Shown here one piece after another: positions 26,019 to 35,094 of a DNA stretch of 64,000 nucleotides. The notes beneath the pieces are model-generated. The model was not told the origin of the DNA and did not search any database. It saw only the letters and a list, made by a program, of their open reading frames with translations. Position 1 is the stretch's first letter, and each line of letters begins with the position of its first letter. Source of the DNA: an uncultured Sunxiuqinia sp. (GTDB lineage Bacteria; Bacteroidota; Bacteroidia; Bacteroidales; Prolixibacteraceae); the NCBI RefSeq assembly GCF_947495665.1, contig NZ_CANLZV010000001.1, positions 248,001 to 312,000 of the forward strand. Direction: 5' to 3'. Position numbers and translations under genes: made by a program.

Positions 26019-26930
26019 ATGAAGAAACTTAGCTTCTTAGTACTGTTTGTTTTTATGTTAGCTGGTTCGTTAGTGGCGCAGGAGTTGCGCTGTAATATTA
26101 GCGTCTCGGGACAACAGATTCAAGGAGCTAACCGCAATGTTTTTCAAACCATGCAGGCCGACCTGTACGAGTTTATGAACAACCGTAAATGGACTGATCA
26201 TGTCTATTCCATGGACGAGCGGATTGAGTGTAACATTTACATTCGATTAACTGAGCAAATTTCCTCCAACGAATTTAAAGGAAGTATTCAGGTGCAGTTG
26301 CGTCGTCCGGTTTTCAATTCCGACTACGAAACACCACTTTTGAACATCAAGGACAATGATTTTCAAGTGGAATATGTAGAATACCAGGCCCTGGAGTTTA
26401 ACGAAACATCAAACCGGGATAACCTCACCAACCTGATGGCTTTTTACGCTTATATCATTTTAGGAATGGATTATGATTCGTTTGCTCCCAATGGGGGAAC
26501 TCCCTATTTTCAAAAAGCACAGCAAATCGTCAACAATTCGCAGAATGTCCGGTATTCAGGCTGGAAAGCCTATGAAAGTGAGCGAAATCGTTATTGGTTG
26601 ATTGAAAATATTATGAATCGGTCGTATGCCCCGTTTCGTGACTGCATATATCAGTACCATCGCTTAGGCCTGGACCGGATGTATGAGCAGGTTGAAGAAG
26701 GGCGTGCTGCCATTGCCGAATCGTTGAAGTCGATTCAAAAAGTATTTCGCTCCCGGCCATCGCTTTATATTTTACAGATTTTTTTCGATGCCAAATCGGA
26801 TGAGTTGGTCAATATTTTCTCCAAGTCGTATCCTGATGAGCGCAACCGGGTGTTAAGTATTTTGAATGAAGTTGATCCCTCAAATGGAAGTAAATACGAG
26901 AAGATCAATGAAGCCGCAGAAGAGTTTTAA
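26019..26930 (+). CDS. porD: type IX secretion system protein PorD (DUF4835)
   Basis: A 303-residue exported protein: signal peptide ending SLVAQ, conserved N-terminus ELRCNISVSGQQIQG, then ECNIYIRLTEQISSNEFKGS, the signature YYIILGMDYDSFA-like stretch (AYIILGMDYDSFAPNGGTPY) and NRYWLIENIMN. This matches PorD/DUF4835, a conserved accessory component of the Bacteroidota type IX secretion system and gliding machinery. Other T9SS genes are not in the window. It lies between coaBC and recN, its standard position. Confidence 0.88.
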   Translation: MKKLSFLVLFVFMLAGSLVAQELRCNISVSGQQIQGANRNVFQTMQADLYEFMNNRKWTDHVYSMDERIECNIYIRLTEQISSNEFKGSIQVQLRRPVFNSDYETPLLNIKDNDFQVEYVEYQALEFNETSNRDNLTNLMAFYAYIILGMDYDSFAPNGGTPYFQKAQQIVNNSQNVRYSGWKAYESERNRYWLIENIMNRSYAPFRDCIYQYHRLGLDRMYEQVEEGRAAIAESLKSIQKVFRSRPSLYILQIFFDAKSDELVNIFSKSYPDERNRVLSILNEVDPSNGSKYEKINEAAEEF

Positions 26931-26949
26931 ATGCTAAAAATCCACCTCT

Positions 26950-28602
26950 GTGTTACAATCTTTATACATTAAAAATTACGCGCTGATCGATAAGTTATCG
27001 ATTGAATTTAACAGTGGTTTCAACATTATTACTGGTGAAACGGGTGCTGGAAAGTCCATTGTGCTTGGGGCTCTCGGACTCATCCTGGGCCAACGGGCCG
27101 ACCTTGCTGTGCTACGTGATAAAGCGAAAAAATGTACGGTTGAAGGGTGCTTTGGCGTGCAAGCTTATGGGCTCGAAGAATTTTTTGCCGAGCATGAGTT
27201 GGATTATGATGAACAAACCATTTTGCGTCGCGAAATTACTCCGGCCGGAAAATCACGGGCTTTTATCAATGATACGCCTGTAAATCTAAAAACCATACGT
27301 GAGCTGGCTTTGCGATTGATTGACATTCATTCGCAGCATCAAAACCTGGATTTGGGGAACCGTTTGTTTCAACTGAAGTTGGTTGATTTGGTGGCTAAAA
27401 ACAAAGCACTGTTGGCTAACTATCAGGCTCTTTTTCGGACTTATTCTGAAACTAAGAGCACCTATGCCAGTTTAGTGAATGAAGCAGATCAAGCTCGTAA
27501 GGACCTGGACTATTTTCAGTTTCAGTTTACTCAGCTGGATGAAGCCAAACTTAAGCAAGGCGAACAAGAGGAGCTTGAAGCCGAGCAAAACCAATTGGAA
27601 CATGCCGAAGATATTAAACGGACTTTTGGTCAGTTGGCAGATGCACTGGATAGTGATGAAGTAGGTTTGCTGACCCATCTAAAGGAACATGTGAGCCAGC
27701 TTGGAAAGATGAGCGATTATTTTGCAGAAGCCAAAACACTACACCAACGTTTAGAGTCCTGCTACCTGGAGTTGAAAGACATTTCGGAGGAGAGTGTGTC
27801 TGTTGCGGAGCGGGTTGAGCATGATTCGATGCGCATTGAGCAGGTGGCTGATCGTTTGGATCTCATTTATTCGTTGCAACAAAAATTTTCGGTGGACACC
27901 ATTGAAGAACTCATCGGCGTTCAGAACGACCTGGAGCACAAAATCAGCCAGGTAGAAAGCTTTGATGAAGAGCTCGCATCGATGGAGAAGGTATTGGATC
28001 AGCAGAAGACCGAGCTGGAGAAAATGGCTGCTGGATTAGCCAAAAGCAGGAGAGCTGTCTCTAAAGATTTTGAGCAGGCCGTGGTTGGTATGTTGCATAA
28101 ACTTGGTATGGCCAATGCTGTTTTTCAATTAAATTTTGAGGCTACGGAACAGTTGGGGATGATGGGAAAGGATGAAGTTCGCTTTCTGTTTAGCGCCAAT
28201 AAAAGTGCCGAGCCTCAAGAGATTTCAAAAATTGCGTCAGGGGGGGAAATGTCACGTGTGATGTTGGCACTCAAAAGCCTGATTACAGACAGCAAGTCGT
28301 TACCCACCATCGTTTTTGATGAGATTGATACCGGGATTTCAGGCGAGATTGCCTTGAAAATGGGCGACATTCTAAAAACAATTTCCTCCAAAATGCAGGT
28401 CATCAACATTACGCATCTACCGCAAATTGCTGCTAAAGGCGATCATCATTATCAAGTGTATAAATTTGATCAGGAAGACCAGACATTTACTTCAATTCGC
28501 AAATTAGAAAACAGTGAACGGGTTGACGAGTTGGCTCAAATGTTGAGTGGCGACCGCCATTCGGATACCGCCCGTGAAACGGCCCGTGAGTTATTGAACT
28601 AA
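26950..28602 (+). CDS. recN: DNA repair ATPase RecN
   Basis: A 550-residue SMC-like repair protein. Opening LQSLYIKNYALIDKLSIEF and Walker A GETGAGKS (about 31-38); long coiled-coil arms with a hinge-like turn (about 150-340); the C-terminal ABC signature KIASGGEMSRVMLALKS and Walker B PTIVFDEIDTGISG; D-loop and H-motif (INITHLPQIAA). Start is GTG at 26950, which gives the conserved MLQSLYI. It tethers broken ends in double-strand break repair. Last gene of the operon. Confidence 0.95.
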   Translation: MLQSLYIKNYALIDKLSIEFNSGFNIITGETGAGKSIVLGALGLILGQRADLAVLRDKAKKCTVEGCFGVQAYGLEEFFAEHELDYDEQTILRREITPAGKSRAFINDTPVNLKTIRELALRLIDIHSQHQNLDLGNRLFQLKLVDLVAKNKALLANYQALFRTYSETKSTYASLVNEADQARKDLDYFQFQFTQLDEAKLKQGEQEELEAEQNQLEHAEDIKRTFGQLADALDSDEVGLLTHLKEHVSQLGKMSDYFAEAKTLHQRLESCYLELKDISEESVSVAERVEHDSMRIEQVADRLDLIYSLQQKFSVDTIEELIGVQNDLEHKISQVESFDEELASMEKVLDQQKTELEKMAAGLAKSRRAVSKDFEQAVVGMLHKLGMANAVFQLNFEATEQLGMMGKDEVRFLFSANKSAEPQEISKIASGGEMSRVMLALKSLITDSKSLPTIVFDEIDTGISGEIALKMGDILKTISSKMQVINITHLPQIAAKGDHHYQVYKFDQEDQTFTSIRKLENSERVDELAQMLSGDRHSDTARETARELLN

Positions 28603-28619
28603 GCGTTTTATTTGAGCGA

Positions 28620-28661
28620 TAAAAACAAGGCTTCACCATCCGATGAAGCCTTGTTTTTTTT
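28620..28661. terminator. bidirectional terminator between recN and the alcohol dehydrogenase
   Basis: Stem ACAAGGCTTCA (28625-28635) / TGAAGCCTTGT (28644-28654), 8-nt loop, A-run on the left, T8 on the right. Confidence 0.92.
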
Positions 28662-29820
28662 ATAAGCGGTTTTCCAGAATATGTTGAATTTCTTTGGGGC
28701 CAATATCTGCCTTTTCGCCCACCTTGAAGCCCCGTTGCTCAAAACGGTTGGCAATACGAGTAACGGTTTCGGCCGGAACATCATAGTCGGGCAGGGTGGT
28801 TTTAATGCCCACCGACTCAAAGAAAGCAATGGTCTTGGCAATGGCCAGATCAATGCGCTCATCGACTGTTCCTTCGGTTATATTCCAAATGCGTTCGCCG
28901 TATTGCAGGAGCTTGGCTTGTTTTTCTTTTCGGCGGATATGCATGATGCCGGGAAGCACAATTGCCAGGGTACGGGCATGATCAATTCCATGATAAGCCG
29001 TTAGTTCATGCCCAATCATGTGGGTAGCCCAGTCCTGAGGAACACCCATGCCAATAAGTCCGTTTAAAGCCATGGTTGCGCTCCACATAAAATTGGCTGC
29101 TGACTCATAGTCATTTCGATTAGCCAGCACTTTGGGGCCTTCTTCAATCAGCGTGTGTAAAATGCCCTCGGCAAACCGATCCTGCAAAGGCGAATTGACC
29201 GGAAAGGTGAGGTATTGTTCAATAACGTGAATGAAAGCGTCCACAATGCCGTTGGCTACTTGCCGGTCGGGAAGAGAGAAAATAACTTCCGGATCAAGTA
29301 CTGAAAACTGGGGCATAACAGCCGGCGAATCGAAAGCCAGTTTTTCCTGGGTAGAAACCCGGTTGATAACGGAATTGCCATTCATTTCAGAACCAGTAGC
29401 CGGAAGGGTAATGACGGCGCCAATCGGAATGGCTTTTTCTACTTTTACCTGACTTCGTTTAGCACAAATATCCCAAGGATCATCACCTTCAAACAAGGCT
29501 GCAGCAGCAATAAATTTTGTTCCGTCGAGTACGGAGCCGCCACCAACAGGAAGCAGGTAATCCACGCCTTCTTTTTTTACCAGTTCCACAGCTTGCATCA
29601 AGGTTTCGTAATGCGGGTTGGGTTCAATTCCTCCAAACTCAATGATGTCGAGCCCTTGGGTTGCAGCTTTCACCTGATCGTAGATGCCGTTTTTAAAAAT
29701 ACTGCCTCCGCCATAGGTCAGCAGAATTTTTTTATCTCGTGGCAACTCGGCAGCGATTTTGGCAATCTGCCCTTTTCCAAACAATATTTTTACTGGATTT
29801 TTGAACTCGAAATTATACAT
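28660..29820 (-). CDS. iron-containing alcohol dehydrogenase (YqhD/BDH-like)
   Basis: A 386-residue group III dehydrogenase. Dinucleotide motif VGGGSVLDGTKFI (GGGS about 96-99); metal ligands in NGIVDAFIHVIEQYL (Asp, His) and MIGHELTAYHGIDHARTLAI (two His). TYGGGSIFKNGIYDQV and the 386-residue length fit the YqhD/butanol dehydrogenase branch, NAD(P)H-dependent reductases of aldehydes; the opening GGGS after TY favours NADPH. It may dispose of reducing power or detoxify aldehydes. A real Shine-Dalgarno-like AAGGAG lies 6 nt before the ATG, unusual for this phylum. Confidence 0.9.
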   Translation of the reverse strand: MYNFEFKNPVKILFGKGQIAKIAAELPRDKKILLTYGGGSIFKNGIYDQVKAATQGLDIIEFGGIEPNPHYETLMQAVELVKKEGVDYLLPVGGGSVLDGTKFIAAAALFEGDDPWDICAKRSQVKVEKAIPIGAVITLPATGSEMNGNSVINRVSTQEKLAFDSPAVMPQFSVLDPEVIFSLPDRQVANGIVDAFIHVIEQYLTFPVNSPLQDRFAEGILHTLIEEGPKVLANRNDYESAANFMWSATMALNGLIGMGVPQDWATHMIGHELTAYHGIDHARTLAIVLPGIMHIRRKEKQAKLLQYGERIWNITEGTVDERIDLAIAKTIAFFESVGIKTTLPDYDVPAETVTRIANRFEQRGFKVGEKADIGPKEIQHILENRL

Positions 29821-29848
29821 GTTTTCTCCTTTTTTTTGTTTTGGTCTC

Positions 29849-29856
29849 CAAATTTA
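29849..29856 (-). promoter_or_regulatory. -7 box for the alcohol dehydrogenase gene
   Basis: Minus-strand TAAATTTG fits TAnnTTTG; no good -33 element at 18-21 bp. Leader about 24 nt. Confidence 0.4.
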
Positions 29857-29940
29857 CAAAACGTGTGGCAAATTTTCTGTTAATAAACTTTAAGCTTTAT
29901 CCGGTGAATCGGGAATCTTTCTTCATCATGACTTTAGCAT

Positions 29941-29969
29941 TTGTCGCTGAATAAAGTTTCCTATTTTTG
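29941..29969 (+). promoter_or_regulatory. promoter of the 29974 membrane-protein gene, leaderless arrangement
   Basis: TTG (29941-29943), 18-bp spacer, TATTTTTG (29962-29969), then 4 bp to ATG at 29974. The start of transcription should coincide with the start codon. Confidence 0.6.
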
Positions 29970-29973
29970 TTGA

Positions 29974-30555
29974 ATGGAAAAAGATGAATTGAGAAATCGG
30001 ATTTGCTCTCTGGATGACAACGCTTTGGAAGAACTGCTTAGCCAGCGTGATGCGTATGAACCAGAGGCGGTTGATATTGCCGTACAGGAAGCGATTGACC
30101 GTCAGTTGATACAGTCGAAAGATGAGTTGAAAGGGGCAAGGTTCACGGAAAAACGTCATCCCAAAAGCCTGTTTCCATACCTTCATCGCGAAAAGCAATT
30201 TCAAAAAGTCTTTGGCAGCTTAGTTCGATCCTTGTACCTGGTGGCACTCATCCCGCTTATTTTTGGGGCACTAAAAATGGTGGAGATGCAGCAGCAGCAA
30301 GGTTTGGGAATGCTGGGGCTGGGCCTGTTATGGATTGGCTTGAGCATTCGGATGCAAAAAAGGAAGGATGCCCGGATTCCTTTGCTGTTGATGGTCATTT
30401 TCGTGACAGGGTTGATGCAGTTTTTACTGAGTAGACCCGAGCATTTGAATTGGCAGCTTACCGATTTTCTCGTTTTAGGAATTGCGACATTGCTGGTTAT
30501 TTATGGCTTAGTATACCTTCGGGTTTTGCTTGCTCGCAGACAAGGCAAGCAATAA
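29974..30555 (+). CDS. small membrane protein of unknown function
   Basis: A 193-residue protein with a charged cytoplasmic N-terminal part (1-75; CSLDDNALEELLSQRDAYEP and DIAVQEAIDRQLI, helical) followed by four hydrophobic segments at about 85-105, 110-125, 130-148 and 160-183. The N-terminal helices resemble a short rod before the membrane part. I recognise no family. It appears to be transcribed without a leader. The next gene is 112 bp downstream with its own promoter box. Confidence 0.6.
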   Translation: MEKDELRNRICSLDDNALEELLSQRDAYEPEAVDIAVQEAIDRQLIQSKDELKGARFTEKRHPKSLFPYLHREKQFQKVFGSLVRSLYLVALIPLIFGALKMVEMQQQQGLGMLGLGLLWIGLSIRMQKRKDARIPLLLMVIFVTGLMQFLLSRPEHLNWQLTDFLVLGIATLLVIYGLVYLRVLLARRQGKQ

Positions 30556-30630
30556 CTGATTGTTCCAGTCATTCACCTTTTAAAAACGGGGATTCATCGA
30601 AAAAAACAAGCGTAGAGTCCTTGGATGGTT

Positions 30631-30638
30631 TAGTTTTG
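30631..30638 (+). promoter_or_regulatory. -7 box for the DUF2807 gene
   Basis: TAGTTTTG, fits TAnnTTTG; predicted leader about 25 nt. No good -33 element. Confidence 0.4.
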
Positions 30639-30667
30639 TGCTACAATGAATTTAATTCCTGAAAACG

Positions 30668-31375
30668 ATGAAAACCAGACAACTTTCAATGTTACTTCTT
30701 CTTTCGGTCTTTTGGTTACTCCCTGCCTTGGCTTCTGCTGCTCCGGAGTGGGACGACGATGATGTTCGGGTATATGAGCTTACTTCCTTTAACCGTATTG
30801 TCCTGGAAGGCGGGTATAAAGTTATTCTTCAGCAATCTGATCATCCCGGTTTGCGAATAAAAACTGATGAAGAGGCTTTCGAGTACATTGAGGTAGAAAA
30901 TGAACGGGGAATTTTAAGCGTCAAGCTGAAGGAAAAGCACTTTAGTTTTGACCGAATGATTTTATACATCGAGTTTGTGGAGCTGGAAGAACTCGATGTG
31001 GAAGGCGGTCTGAACCTGGAAACCCGTGGATATGTTGATTTGAAGGATTTCTACCTGAAAGTGGAAGGCGGTGCCAAGATTGAAATGGAAATGAAAGTAG
31101 ATCATCTGAAAGTGGTGGGCGAAGGCGGTGTTAGCTTCAAATTTCGCGGCGTAGCTCAGTCTATGGATACACGAATTTCGGGAGCCGGACACTTGGATGC
31201 AGACGCATTGAAAGCCCAATCGGTTGCTATTGAAATCGAAGGCGTAGGCGGAGGTTCGGTATATGCAACCGACTATTTGAAAGCCAAAATCGAAGGCGTA
31301 GGTAAAATTCGCTACAAAGGTAATCCGGAAGTGGACAAAGAAATCGAAGGAATCGGTTTCGTAAGTCCGGAATAA
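30668..31375 (+). CDS. exported head-GIN/DUF2807 beta-helix protein
   Basis: A 235-residue exported protein: signal peptide ending ASAAPEW, acidic DDDDVR, then FNRIVLEGGYKVILQQSDH, the typical opening of the head-GIN (DUF2807) family, followed by short beta strands that repeat as LDVEGGLNLE, LKVEGGAKIE, VVGEGGVSFK, ISGAGHLDA, IEGVGGGSVYA, IEGVGKIRYKG. The G-rich turns mark a right-handed beta-helix-like solenoid. The family is abundant in Bacteroidota envelopes and is thought to bind or sense surface ligands; no biochemical role is established. A terminator follows. Confidence 0.82.
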   Translation: MKTRQLSMLLLLSVFWLLPALASAAPEWDDDDVRVYELTSFNRIVLEGGYKVILQQSDHPGLRIKTDEEAFEYIEVENERGILSVKLKEKHFSFDRMILYIEFVELEELDVEGGLNLETRGYVDLKDFYLKVEGGAKIEMEMKVDHLKVVGEGGVSFKFRGVAQSMDTRISGAGHLDADALKAQSVAIEIEGVGGGSVYATDYLKAKIEGVGKIRYKGNPEVDKEIEGIGFVSPE

Positions 31376-31395
31376 TAATAAATCTATTTTTTTAG

Positions 31396-31429
31396 AAAGC
31401 AGAAGTCGTCTTGTCTTCTGCTTTTTTTT
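31396..31429 (+). terminator. terminator of the DUF2807 gene
   Basis: Stem AAAGCAGAAG (31396-31405) / CTTCTGCTTT (31415-31424), then T-rich tail. Confidence 0.88.
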
Positions 31430-31507
31430 ATTTTATTAAAATCCTGTTTCTGAGTGATTAAAACCAAAGGAGTGCAATATTTGTTTAGGTTTTTAAATCA
31501 TTATTGT

Positions 31508-31515
31508 TATTTTTG
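31508..31515 (+). promoter_or_regulatory. -7 box for the TPR gene at 31588
   Basis: TATTTTTG; predicted start near 31520 and a leader of about 68 nt. TTG at 31481-31483 is too far (24 bp) for a good -33 element. Confidence 0.45.
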
Positions 31516-31587
31516 GAAACTTCGATGCCCAAAAGAGGTAAGATTTAACTTTTATATAATTAATAAAACTGAAAAGAGGATCATATT

Positions 31588-32247
31588 ATGAAGCGATTTA
31601 TTTTATTTACTGTATTTTGTCTGGGAATGGCCGTTGCTGGTGTGGCACAAGAGGCTCCTGATGCACTTCAATTGAAGAATGACGGTAACGATGCACTACG
31701 AGACAAAAACTACAAAAATGCGCTGGAGCTGTTTGAGAAATCTTTAGCTAACTGGGGTGAGGAAGAGCAAGACAACGCGATGATCTACAATGCTGGATAT
31801 TGTGCTTATAAAGTAAAAAGCTTTGACAAAGCGGTTAAATACTTCGATCAGTCAATCCAAAGTAATTATAAAGTATCTACGGCCTATTTGTACAAAGCCA
31901 ATGCTCAACGTAAAAAGGGTGATGATGAAGGTTTTGTTGAAACACTGGAAGCTGGTATTGCAGCCAATTCAAATAATACGAAAATGAAATCCATGCTTTC
32001 CACTTACTATTTGAAAGAAGGAAATGCTTACTACAAAAAAGGAGCTTCAATTTTGAAAGAGGCTGCTGCTGATGTGGCTGCAGGAAAATTTAAGACCACT
32101 GACGATCAGTATAAACAAGCCACCAGTAAAGCAAAAACGGAGTTTAAAAAGGCATTGCCATTCTTTGATAAAGCCTTGAAATTGACTCCAAATGATGATA
32201 CGGCCAAACAGCTGAAAGCTGCAGCTACTCAGGCAATCAACGGATAG
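31588..32247 (+). CDS. exported tetratricopeptide-repeat protein
   Basis: A 219-residue periplasmic protein: signal peptide MKRFILFTVFCLGMAVAGVA, then three to four TPR units (LKNDGNDALRDKNYKNALEL, MIYNAGYCAYKVKSFDKAVK, AYLYKANAQRKKGDDEGFVE) and a Lys/Ala-rich C-terminal part with a last TPR-like helix (FFDKALKLTPNDDTAKQLK). Likely a scaffold in the envelope; its partner is not indicated by neighbours. Ends with its own terminator. Confidence 0.75.
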   Translation: MKRFILFTVFCLGMAVAGVAQEAPDALQLKNDGNDALRDKNYKNALELFEKSLANWGEEEQDNAMIYNAGYCAYKVKSFDKAVKYFDQSIQSNYKVSTAYLYKANAQRKKGDDEGFVETLEAGIAANSNNTKMKSMLSTYYLKEGNAYYKKGASILKEAAADVAAGKFKTTDDQYKQATSKAKTEFKKALPFFDKALKLTPNDDTAKQLKAAATQAING

Positions 32248-32263
32248 TAATTGAACACGAGTT

Positions 32264-32302
32264 CAAAAAAGGCTGTTCCAATCGGAGCAGCCTTTTTTTT
32301 GG
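32264..32302 (+). terminator. terminator of the TPR gene
   Basis: Stem AAGGCTGTTCC / GGAGCAGCCTT with a 4-nt loop (one mismatch) followed by T8. Confidence 0.85.
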
Positions 32303-32350
32303 TCTTTTTGAGACGTGTTTTTAGTTGGATCCAAACCCTGAATGGGGCCA

Positions 32351-32872
32351 CTAACTTTTAGATCTTGATTTTTTGTTGTCTGGATGTTCCACCGAGATAT
32401 TCTTTTGAAGAATAATGCTGTTGGGAATGGTTATGCGGTCGCCGTCGGGCGAAATCAGGTGAACAAAAAAGAAAGTTACATCGTTGACCTGCCCTTCAAT
32501 AATAAAGTCTTTCTCCAGTATTTTGATGTGATCACCCAGTTTCATTGGATGGTTAAAATAGAGAATTAAGCCGGAGGTAATATTAGCCAGGATAGACCAT
32601 TGCGCAAAAAAAGCGATGCCAATGATGGTCAGCACCGAGGATAAGAATAGCATCAACTTTTCTCGTTCAATTCCCCAAATACCAGTAACGGCTATGATGG
32701 TGCCTAGAATGATGAAAAAGTTCATCATCTTAATGGTGATTCTACGACGCTGCAGCGTGAAGTTGAACTTTTTTAGCGTTCGGTTGATCGAATGTCTGAT
32801 AACGAATCGAATGGCTAATAATAGGGCCAAAACAATGGCCGTTTGCATGATTTCTAATTTATAGGCATCCAT
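32351..32872 (-). CDS. small MscS-family mechanosensitive channel
   Basis: A 173-residue MscS-like protein: two or three membrane helices (about 10-30, 50-65, 75-95), then the conserved MscS beta domain GLILYFNHPMKLGDHIKI and VNDVTFFFVHLISPDGDRIT with IPNSIILQKNI. It opens on membrane tension to release solutes. It lacks the large C-terminal vestibule domain of E. coli MscS (286 residues), like other short Bacteroidota members. The ATG at 32872 is preferred to the TTG at 32893. Confidence 0.85.
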   Translation of the reverse strand: MDAYKLEIMQTAIVLALLLAIRFVIRHSINRTLKKFNFTLQRRRITIKMMNFFIILGTIIAVTGIWGIEREKLMLFLSSVLTIIGIAFFAQWSILANITSGLILYFNHPMKLGDHIKILEKDFIIEGQVNDVTFFFVHLISPDGDRITIPNSIILQKNISVEHPDNKKSRSKS

Positions 32873-32974
32873 AGTTGTAAATGTTTTAAACAAAAATAGG
32901 AATAAATTGAGGCATTCTCACTACTGCTTATGGGGCTCCTTTGAAGTGTTTGCAGTTGATTCAAAATGAGCGGT

Positions 32975-33008
32975 AAAAAAAGCCGGAATACGAATGCTTC
33001 CAGCTTTA
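32975..33008 (-). terminator. terminator of the PIG-L deacetylase gene
   Basis: Minus-strand stem AAAGCTGGAA / TTCCGGCTTT with one G-U pair, followed by a T7 run. Confidence 0.75.
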
Positions 33009-33018
33009 TGATAGGATT

Positions 33019-33891
33019 TTAGTTTTTGAGCATCGGAAAAAGTCGTCTTATTTCATCATCGGAAGGGTATCTGCCATATTCGCATATTTCAAAGACTTCG
33101 GCTTTTTTAACCGCTTTCCCTTTTTTAGGGCCATACCATTTGATTAGCGATGTGCGCGCTTCGTCGTTGATTTCCTGGTCGCGTATGGCATTTAGCCACT
33201 TCAGGCGTTCTTCTTCGGTTTCGGGTACCCGATCCAGGCTTCCGTTCAGCCAGGGTAACCACTCAAAAAACTGCGATTCGTGAGCAGCCATCCCGTAAGT
33301 TTTAGCCTCGTAAACATCCGTAATGTCGATGGCAATATCTGGTTTTAAGGGAGCTGGTTTCTGAAAGCGATCATGCGAATACAAGAAAATCGGATTCTTT
33401 TTTAGGGCCGGAACATCGGAGGCTACATTCGGAACAACCACCATAAAGGCAGCATCCTGAACAAGTTGAGCGGTGTACCGATGATCCGGGTGATAATCGT
33501 TGGGCCGATGGCCAATCACAATGTCTGCATTCCATCTGCGGATAATGCGGATCAGCTCCAGGCGGTTTTCCAGGCTAGGCACCAGTTCTCCGTCGTGGTT
33601 ATCCAACACAAGGTATTCAACGCCAAACCGCTTACCGGCTTCCTGGGCTTCAGCTCGCCGTATTCTGGCCAGTGCGCCACCTCCTTTTTCATGATGGCCG
33701 GCATCTCCATTGGTTAAAGACACAAAAAGAACCTTGTGCCCCATGCGTGCAAATTGAATCGCGGTTCCTCCGGCATCAATATCACAATCGTCAGGGTGAG
33801 CACCAATAACGACCAGGTTGATTTTTTCCTGGGCATTGGCAAACAAGGGGACAAGAAAAAGGCATAGAATGAAGTTCATTAGTTTTTTCAT
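33019..33891 (-). CDS. exported PIG-L family deacetylase
   Basis: A 290-residue zinc hydrolase with signal peptide (MKKLMNFILCLFLVPLFANA). The signature GAHPDDCDIDAGGTAIQFAR carries the zinc-binding His and Asp residues; a further metal-site His is in RPNDYHPDHRYTAQLVQDA. Members remove N-acetyl groups from amino sugars (LmbE/PIG-L). Being exported, it probably acts on a periplasmic or surface glycan; the substrate cannot be told from the neighbours. Confidence 0.88.
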   Translation of the reverse strand: MKKLMNFILCLFLVPLFANAQEKINLVVIGAHPDDCDIDAGGTAIQFARMGHKVLFVSLTNGDAGHHEKGGGALARIRRAEAQEAGKRFGVEYLVLDNHDGELVPSLENRLELIRIIRRWNADIVIGHRPNDYHPDHRYTAQLVQDAAFMVVVPNVASDVPALKKNPIFLYSHDRFQKPAPLKPDIAIDITDVYEAKTYGMAAHESQFFEWLPWLNGSLDRVPETEEERLKWLNAIRDQEINDEARTSLIKWYGPKKGKAVKKAEVFEICEYGRYPSDDEIRRLFPMLKN

Positions 33892-34088
33892 GGTTCAGTT
33901 GTTTGTTTAAAGGATCAATTCGAAATTCTTTGATTTAGGTTAAAGGCTGCCGAATCAACTAAAGATGATGTATTAAAAATTAAATTTAAGGGTGATGTTT
34001 CTCCCAAAGATATCCTAAAAAAAGGAATCTCAAAAAAGACCAGTTCGTGTTCTGTTGGCCTTTTTGAGATTCCCTTTGAAAATACTGT

Positions 34089-35000
34089 TTAAAATAATCC
34101 ATCAATAGAAAGATAGCGCTCCCCGGTATCATAGGAAAAAGTGAGAATTTTTGATCCTTTAGGAAGCTCCTGGATTTTCTTAGCCACAGCAGCCAGTGAA
34201 GCACCTGATGAAATGCCTACAAACAAGCCTTCTTCTTTCGCTGCACGTTGGGCGTAATCAAAGGCTTCCTCTTTCGAAACCTGAATGGTTCCATCCAGCA
34301 GTGGGGTTTTCAGATTCTCAGGAATAAAGCCAGCACCTATTCCCTGAATGGGGTGGGGCCCGGGACTGCCACCGCTAATAACCGGCGATTGTTCAGGCTC
34401 AACGGCAAAGGTTTTTAACTCCGGAAAGCGTGTTTTTAAAACTTCACTTACCCCAGAAATATGGCCACCCGTGCCTACCCCGGTAATCAGGTAGTCAAAC
34501 CCCTCAGGAAAGTCGCTGAGGATTTCCTGAGCCGTATGGTCGCGGTGAGCTGCAATATTGGCTTCGTTGTCAAATTGCGAAGGAATCCAGGAGTTCGATT
34601 GTTCTCCAGCAAGTTCCTCAGCTTTGGCAATGGCCCCTTTCATACCCTTTTCTTTGGGGGTAAGCACCAACTCAGCGCCATAGGCAGTTAAGATCCGACG
34701 GCGTTCCAAAGACATCGATTCAGGCATAACCAGAATGAGTTTGTATTTTTTTACAGCCGCAACCAAGGCAAGTCCAATCCCCGTGTTTCCCGAGGTTGGT
34801 TCAATAATCAAGGAGTCTGGGTTTAAGATGCCTTTACTTTCGGCTTCTTCCACCATCTTTAAAGCAATCCGGTCTTTAATGCTACCTCCGGGATTGGTGC
34901 GTTCCAGCTTGACATAGACTTCGTAGTCTTCCCGATACAGGTTGTTGATGCGAACTAAAGGTGTGTTTCCAATGGTTTCCAGAATGTTGTTGAATTTCAT
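34089..35000 (-). CDS. cysK: cysteine synthase (O-acetylserine sulfhydrylase)
   Basis: A 303-residue PLP enzyme of fold type II that makes cysteine from O-acetylserine and sulfide. The PLP lysine is in [14 protein letters not shown], the substrate loop is [17 protein letters not shown], the phosphate loop [17 protein letters not shown], and [13 protein letters not shown] is the family signature. Start ATG 35000 ([16 protein letters not shown]) is the CysK standard. Upstream lies a terminator at 35028-35060 preceded by a Cys-rich leader reading frame, so expression is likely controlled by attenuation in response to cysteine supply. Confidence 0.96.
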   Translation of the reverse strand: MKFNNILETIGNTPLVRINNLYREDYEVYVKLERTNPGGSIKDRIALKMVEEAESKGILNPDSLIIEPTSGNTGIGLALVAAVKKYKLILVMPESMSLERRRILTAYGAELVLTPKEKGMKGAIAKAEELAGEQSNSWIPSQFDNEANIAAHRDHTAQEILSDFPEGFDYLITGVGTGGHISGVSEVLKTRFPELKTFAVEPEQSPVISGGSPGPHPIQGIGAGFIPENLKTPLLDGTIQVSKEEAFDYAQRAAKEEGLFVGISSGASLAAVAKKIQELPKGSKILTFSYDTGERYLSIDGLF

Positions 35001-35027
35001 ATTTGTCTGTTTTAAAGGGTTATTAAA

Positions 35028-35060
35028 CAAAAAAAGGCCTTCCAAATTCATGGAAGGCCT
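35028..35060 (-). terminator. attenuator terminator in the cysK leader
   Basis: On the minus strand AGGCCTTCCA (35060-35051), loop TGAATT, TGGAAGGCCT (35044-35035), then a T7 run. It sits 28 bp before the cysK ATG and after the leader frame, so it can stop transcription before cysK. Confidence 0.9.
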
Positions 35061-35094
35061 GCTCATATCTTTATTAAAAAGAATTTATTGCATT

